The position numbers and the translations under genes are program-made. A DNA stretch of 64,000 nt from Clostridiaceae bacterium. Its GTDB lineage: Bacteria > Bacillota > Clostridia > Oscillospirales > Butyricicoccaceae. Location: NCBI GenBank assembly GCA_018383195.1, contig JAGZOP010000011.1, forward strand, positions 1 to 64,000, given 5' to 3'. This document shows positions 62,408 through 64,000 of this stretch, in pieces. Numbering within the stretch: position 1 is the first letter of the stretch; each line of letters begins with the position of its first letter. A model generated the notes under the pieces. The model was not told the DNA's origin, ran no database searches, and saw nothing but the letters and a program-made list of their open reading frames with translations.

Positions 62408-63118
62408 CTACTCCATTCCAATGGAATCGCTGTATTTTTTCCATCCTTCAAAAATACACAGCGCAAGCCGCTTCTGATATCCTGAATCCCCAAGCTTCCG
62501 TTCTTCTTCCGGATTAGATAGAAATCCGCATTCAACAATCACCGCTGGGCAAGCCAGGTTTTTCATCAGATAAATTGTTGGCACAGCAGGTTTTGCACGG
62601 CGAATATTTCCGTTTTGAATCCCTGCAATCATTGCTTCCTGTGTTTTTTCAGCAAGGATCTTGCTATCCGGATGATTTTTTGAATAAAACACCTGTGCCC
62701 CATAATATTGCGGGTCTTGAAACTTATTGAGGTGGATGCTGAGAAACACAGGATTTTCCACATTATTGACAATTCGCTCCCGCGCCTTGATGTCTGCGAC
62801 TTTATTTTCCCGCACGCTGCGCCCTTCCACATAATCCAGCGCCTGTTCATCCGTTCGGGTCATCTGAACCGGATATCCAAACAACCCGCAAAGCGCCTGC
62901 ACCCGATACGCGATGCTCAAATTGATATCCTGTTCCATCGTACCATCCGCGCCGACCGCCCCGCCGTCAAACCCGCCATGTCCGGCATCGAGCACCAATA
63001 TAGGCAACTCACTTCCTGTGGAAAATACCGGTCGCGGCTGCTGACGCTCTATCATTCCAAATAGCAGCAATACCGTCAAAGATGTTGTTAATAGTATGCA
63101 TACCCACTTTTCTTTCAC
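62408..63118 (-). CDS. cwlD: N-acetylmuramoyl-L-alanine amidase, CwlD-like
   Basis: 236 residues: an N-terminal membrane anchor/signal (about 7-22), then an amidase_3 zinc fold with LDAGHGGFDGGAVG (about 43-56), SIHLNKFQDPQY and VPTIYLMKNLACPAVIVECGFLSNPEEE with the second Glu. CwlD makes muramic-delta-lactam in the spore cortex, and the size and the single domain fit. It starts with GTG at 63118 after GGAGG. The organism, or its ancestors, very likely forms spores. Confidence 0.88.
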   Translation of the reverse strand: MKEKWVCILLTTSLTVLLLFGMIERQQPRPVFSTGSELPILVLDAGHGGFDGGAVGADGTMEQDINLSIAYRVQALCGLFGYPVQMTRTDEQALDYVEGRSVRENKVADIKARERIVNNVENPVFLSIHLNKFQDPQYYGAQVFYSKNHPDSKILAEKTQEAMIAGIQNGNIRRAKPAVPTIYLMKNLACPAVIVECGFLSNPEEERKLGDSGYQKRLALCIFEGWKKYSDSIGME

Positions 63119-63207
63119 GCGGCCGCCTCCCCATATATCATTGATTCAATTTATGCATATCGGGATGTGGGTATGTCTGTGCCGGAATTCTTCTCAGCAT
63201 GTATGAT

Positions 63208-63237
63208 ATTGTACCATATGTAAGAGATTTTTGACAA
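63208..63237 (-). promoter_or_regulatory. Promoter candidate of cwlD-radA
   Basis: Minus-strand TTGTCA (63237-63232), 18 bases, TACAAT (63213-63208). A sporulation sigma site was not resolved. Confidence 0.6.
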
Positions 63238-63304
63238 TCTTTTCGAGAAGAGTTGCATTCATTCCGTGTCTGAGAACATTTTGGTTACTTTTTGATTTTT
63301 TGGG

Positions 63305-63334
63305 TTGAGAATGCACCCGCATCGGGTGTATAAT
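63305..63334 (+). promoter_or_regulatory. Promoter of pta with palindrome in the spacer
   Basis: TTGAGA (63305-63310), 18-base spacer, TATAAT (63329-63334). The spacer holds CACCCG-CAT-CGGGTG (63314-63328), a perfect repeat ending at the -10 box, where a repressor would fit. Confidence 0.75.
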
Positions 63335-63374
63335 AAAGATACCTTTATCAGTGTAATAAAAGGAGACTTAAAGA

Positions 63375-64000
63375 ATGTTAGAGAATCTAGTAGCAACCCT
63401 GAAAGCAAACCCCCGCAAAATCGTATTCACCGAGGGTTCTGACGCACGTATTCTGGAAGCAACCGACCGTCTGAAAAAGGATGGCTTCCTGACCCCTGTT
63501 CTGGTTGGCAATGTTGAAGAAGTAAAGGCTGCAGCGCAGGCAGGCGGCTTTGACATTGAAGGTCTGGAAATCCTCGATCCGTTGACCTACCCCGAAATGG
63601 ACGCAATGGTAGACGAGATGGTTGCACTGCGCAAGGGCAAGATGAGCCCCGAAGACTGCCGCAAGGCGCTGTCCAAGGGCAACTACTTCGGCACCATGCT
63701 GGTAAAGATGGGCAAGGCAGACGCTCTGCTGGGCGGCGCAACCTACTCGACCGCAGATACCGTTCGTCCCGCACTGCAGCTCATCAAGACCAAGCCGGGT
63801 GCACATCTGGTATCCTCCTGCTTTATTCTGGACCGCGAGGGAGATGACGCGCTCAGCCGTCTGTGCATGGGCGACTGTGCAATCAATATCTCCTATGAAG
63901 ACAGCGTCGATAAGGAAGGCAACGTCACCGTTTCTGCTGCGCAGAAGCTGGCAGAAGTTGCAATCGAGACTGCAAAGACCGCTTCTCTGTTCGGCATCGA
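63375..64000 (+). CDS. pta: Phosphate acetyltransferase, N-terminal part (3' cut by window edge)
   Basis: The open frame runs from ATG 63375 (AAAGGAG upstream) to the window end, 208 codons. It begins MLENLVATLKANPRKIVFTEG, then DARILEATDRLKKDGFLTPVLVG and MGKADALLGGATYSTADTVRPALQ, the typical Pta (PTA_PTB) pattern. It converts acetyl-CoA to acetyl phosphate for ATP by acetate kinase, the main acetate route of fermenting Clostridia; ackA would be expected next, beyond the edge. Codon use is clearly biased (CTG, GGC, AAG), as in highly expressed genes. Confidence 0.95.
   Translation, partial: MLENLVATLKANPRKIVFTEGSDARILEATDRLKKDGFLTPVLVGNVEEVKAAAQAGGFDIEGLEILDPLTYPEMDAMVDEMVALRKGKMSPEDCRKALSKGNYFGTMLVKMGKADALLGGATYSTADTVRPALQLIKTKPGAHLVSSCFILDREGDDALSRLCMGDCAINISYEDSVDKEGNVTVSAAQKLAEVAIETAKTASLFGI

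Overview
The window looks like a chromosomal segment of a strictly anaerobic Clostridia (Bacillota), probably a gut Oscillospirales-type organism. The reasons are strong AGGAGG ribosome sites with frequent GTG and TTG starts, short operons closed by strong hairpin terminators, Rex, an S-box in front of metK, the spore-cortex amidase CwlD, two Feo systems, a 2-hydroxyacyl-CoA dehydratase activase and phosphotransacetylase. No rRNA, tRNA, CRISPR array or intact phage was seen.

Layout. 1-762: the tail of an ABC-type permease and a broken lipoprotein gene. 850-3760: a minus-strand ferrous iron operon (two FeoA, FeoB, FeoB-associated Cys-rich protein) behind nested palindromes. 3884-6610: a small protein plus a large serine recombinase, then a metallo-beta-lactamase-fold protein. 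6672-7885: two-part threonine/serine exporter. 7990-20917: a complete selenium-linked purine/urate catabolic locus in two minus-strand operons (dpaL/ygeX-ygeY-ygeW-arcC and ssnA-ygfK-hyuA-xdhD) with a divergent YheO-type regulator. 21001-21849: aldo/keto reductase. 21958-28314: a six-gene polyamine operon preceded by a roughly 350-nt structured leader ending in an intrinsic terminator. 28822-33060: a 58-residue protein, rex, isocitrate dehydrogenase and aconitase. 33097-38440: polA, protein arginine phosphatase, rimI, GNAT, a small unknown and tsaD. 38536-45927: PTS IIC-like membrane protein, two-component system, phosphofructokinase, NhaC antiporter and a CBS protein. 46057-57007: methionine/SAM metabolism (metF fusion, metH, separate MetH activation protein, metK with S-box), interrupted by a split acyl-CoA dehydratase activase. 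57107-61009: a second Feo set around a dicarboxylate symporter. 61046-64000: radA, cwlD and the start of pta.

How the parts fit. The purine locus would turn xanthine/urate-type rings, through hydrolases and a knotted carbamoyltransferase, into carbamoyl phosphate, with ATP from ArcC and ammonia, pyruvate and other products from the lyases. Methionine synthase and MetK supply SAM; SpeD decarboxylates it for aminopropyl transfer. Arginine decarboxylase and agmatinase feed putrescine, and the carboxynorspermidine pair gives a second, SAM-independent route to spermidine-like products. The iron systems serve the many Fe-S enzymes.

Most worth a second look: the structured leader of the polyamine operon (no known riboswitch class recognised), a half-length YgfK lacking its whole flavin/NAD(P) module, the activase split with an internal ribosome site and TTG restart, and several perfect inverted repeats sitting inside well-formed promoters.
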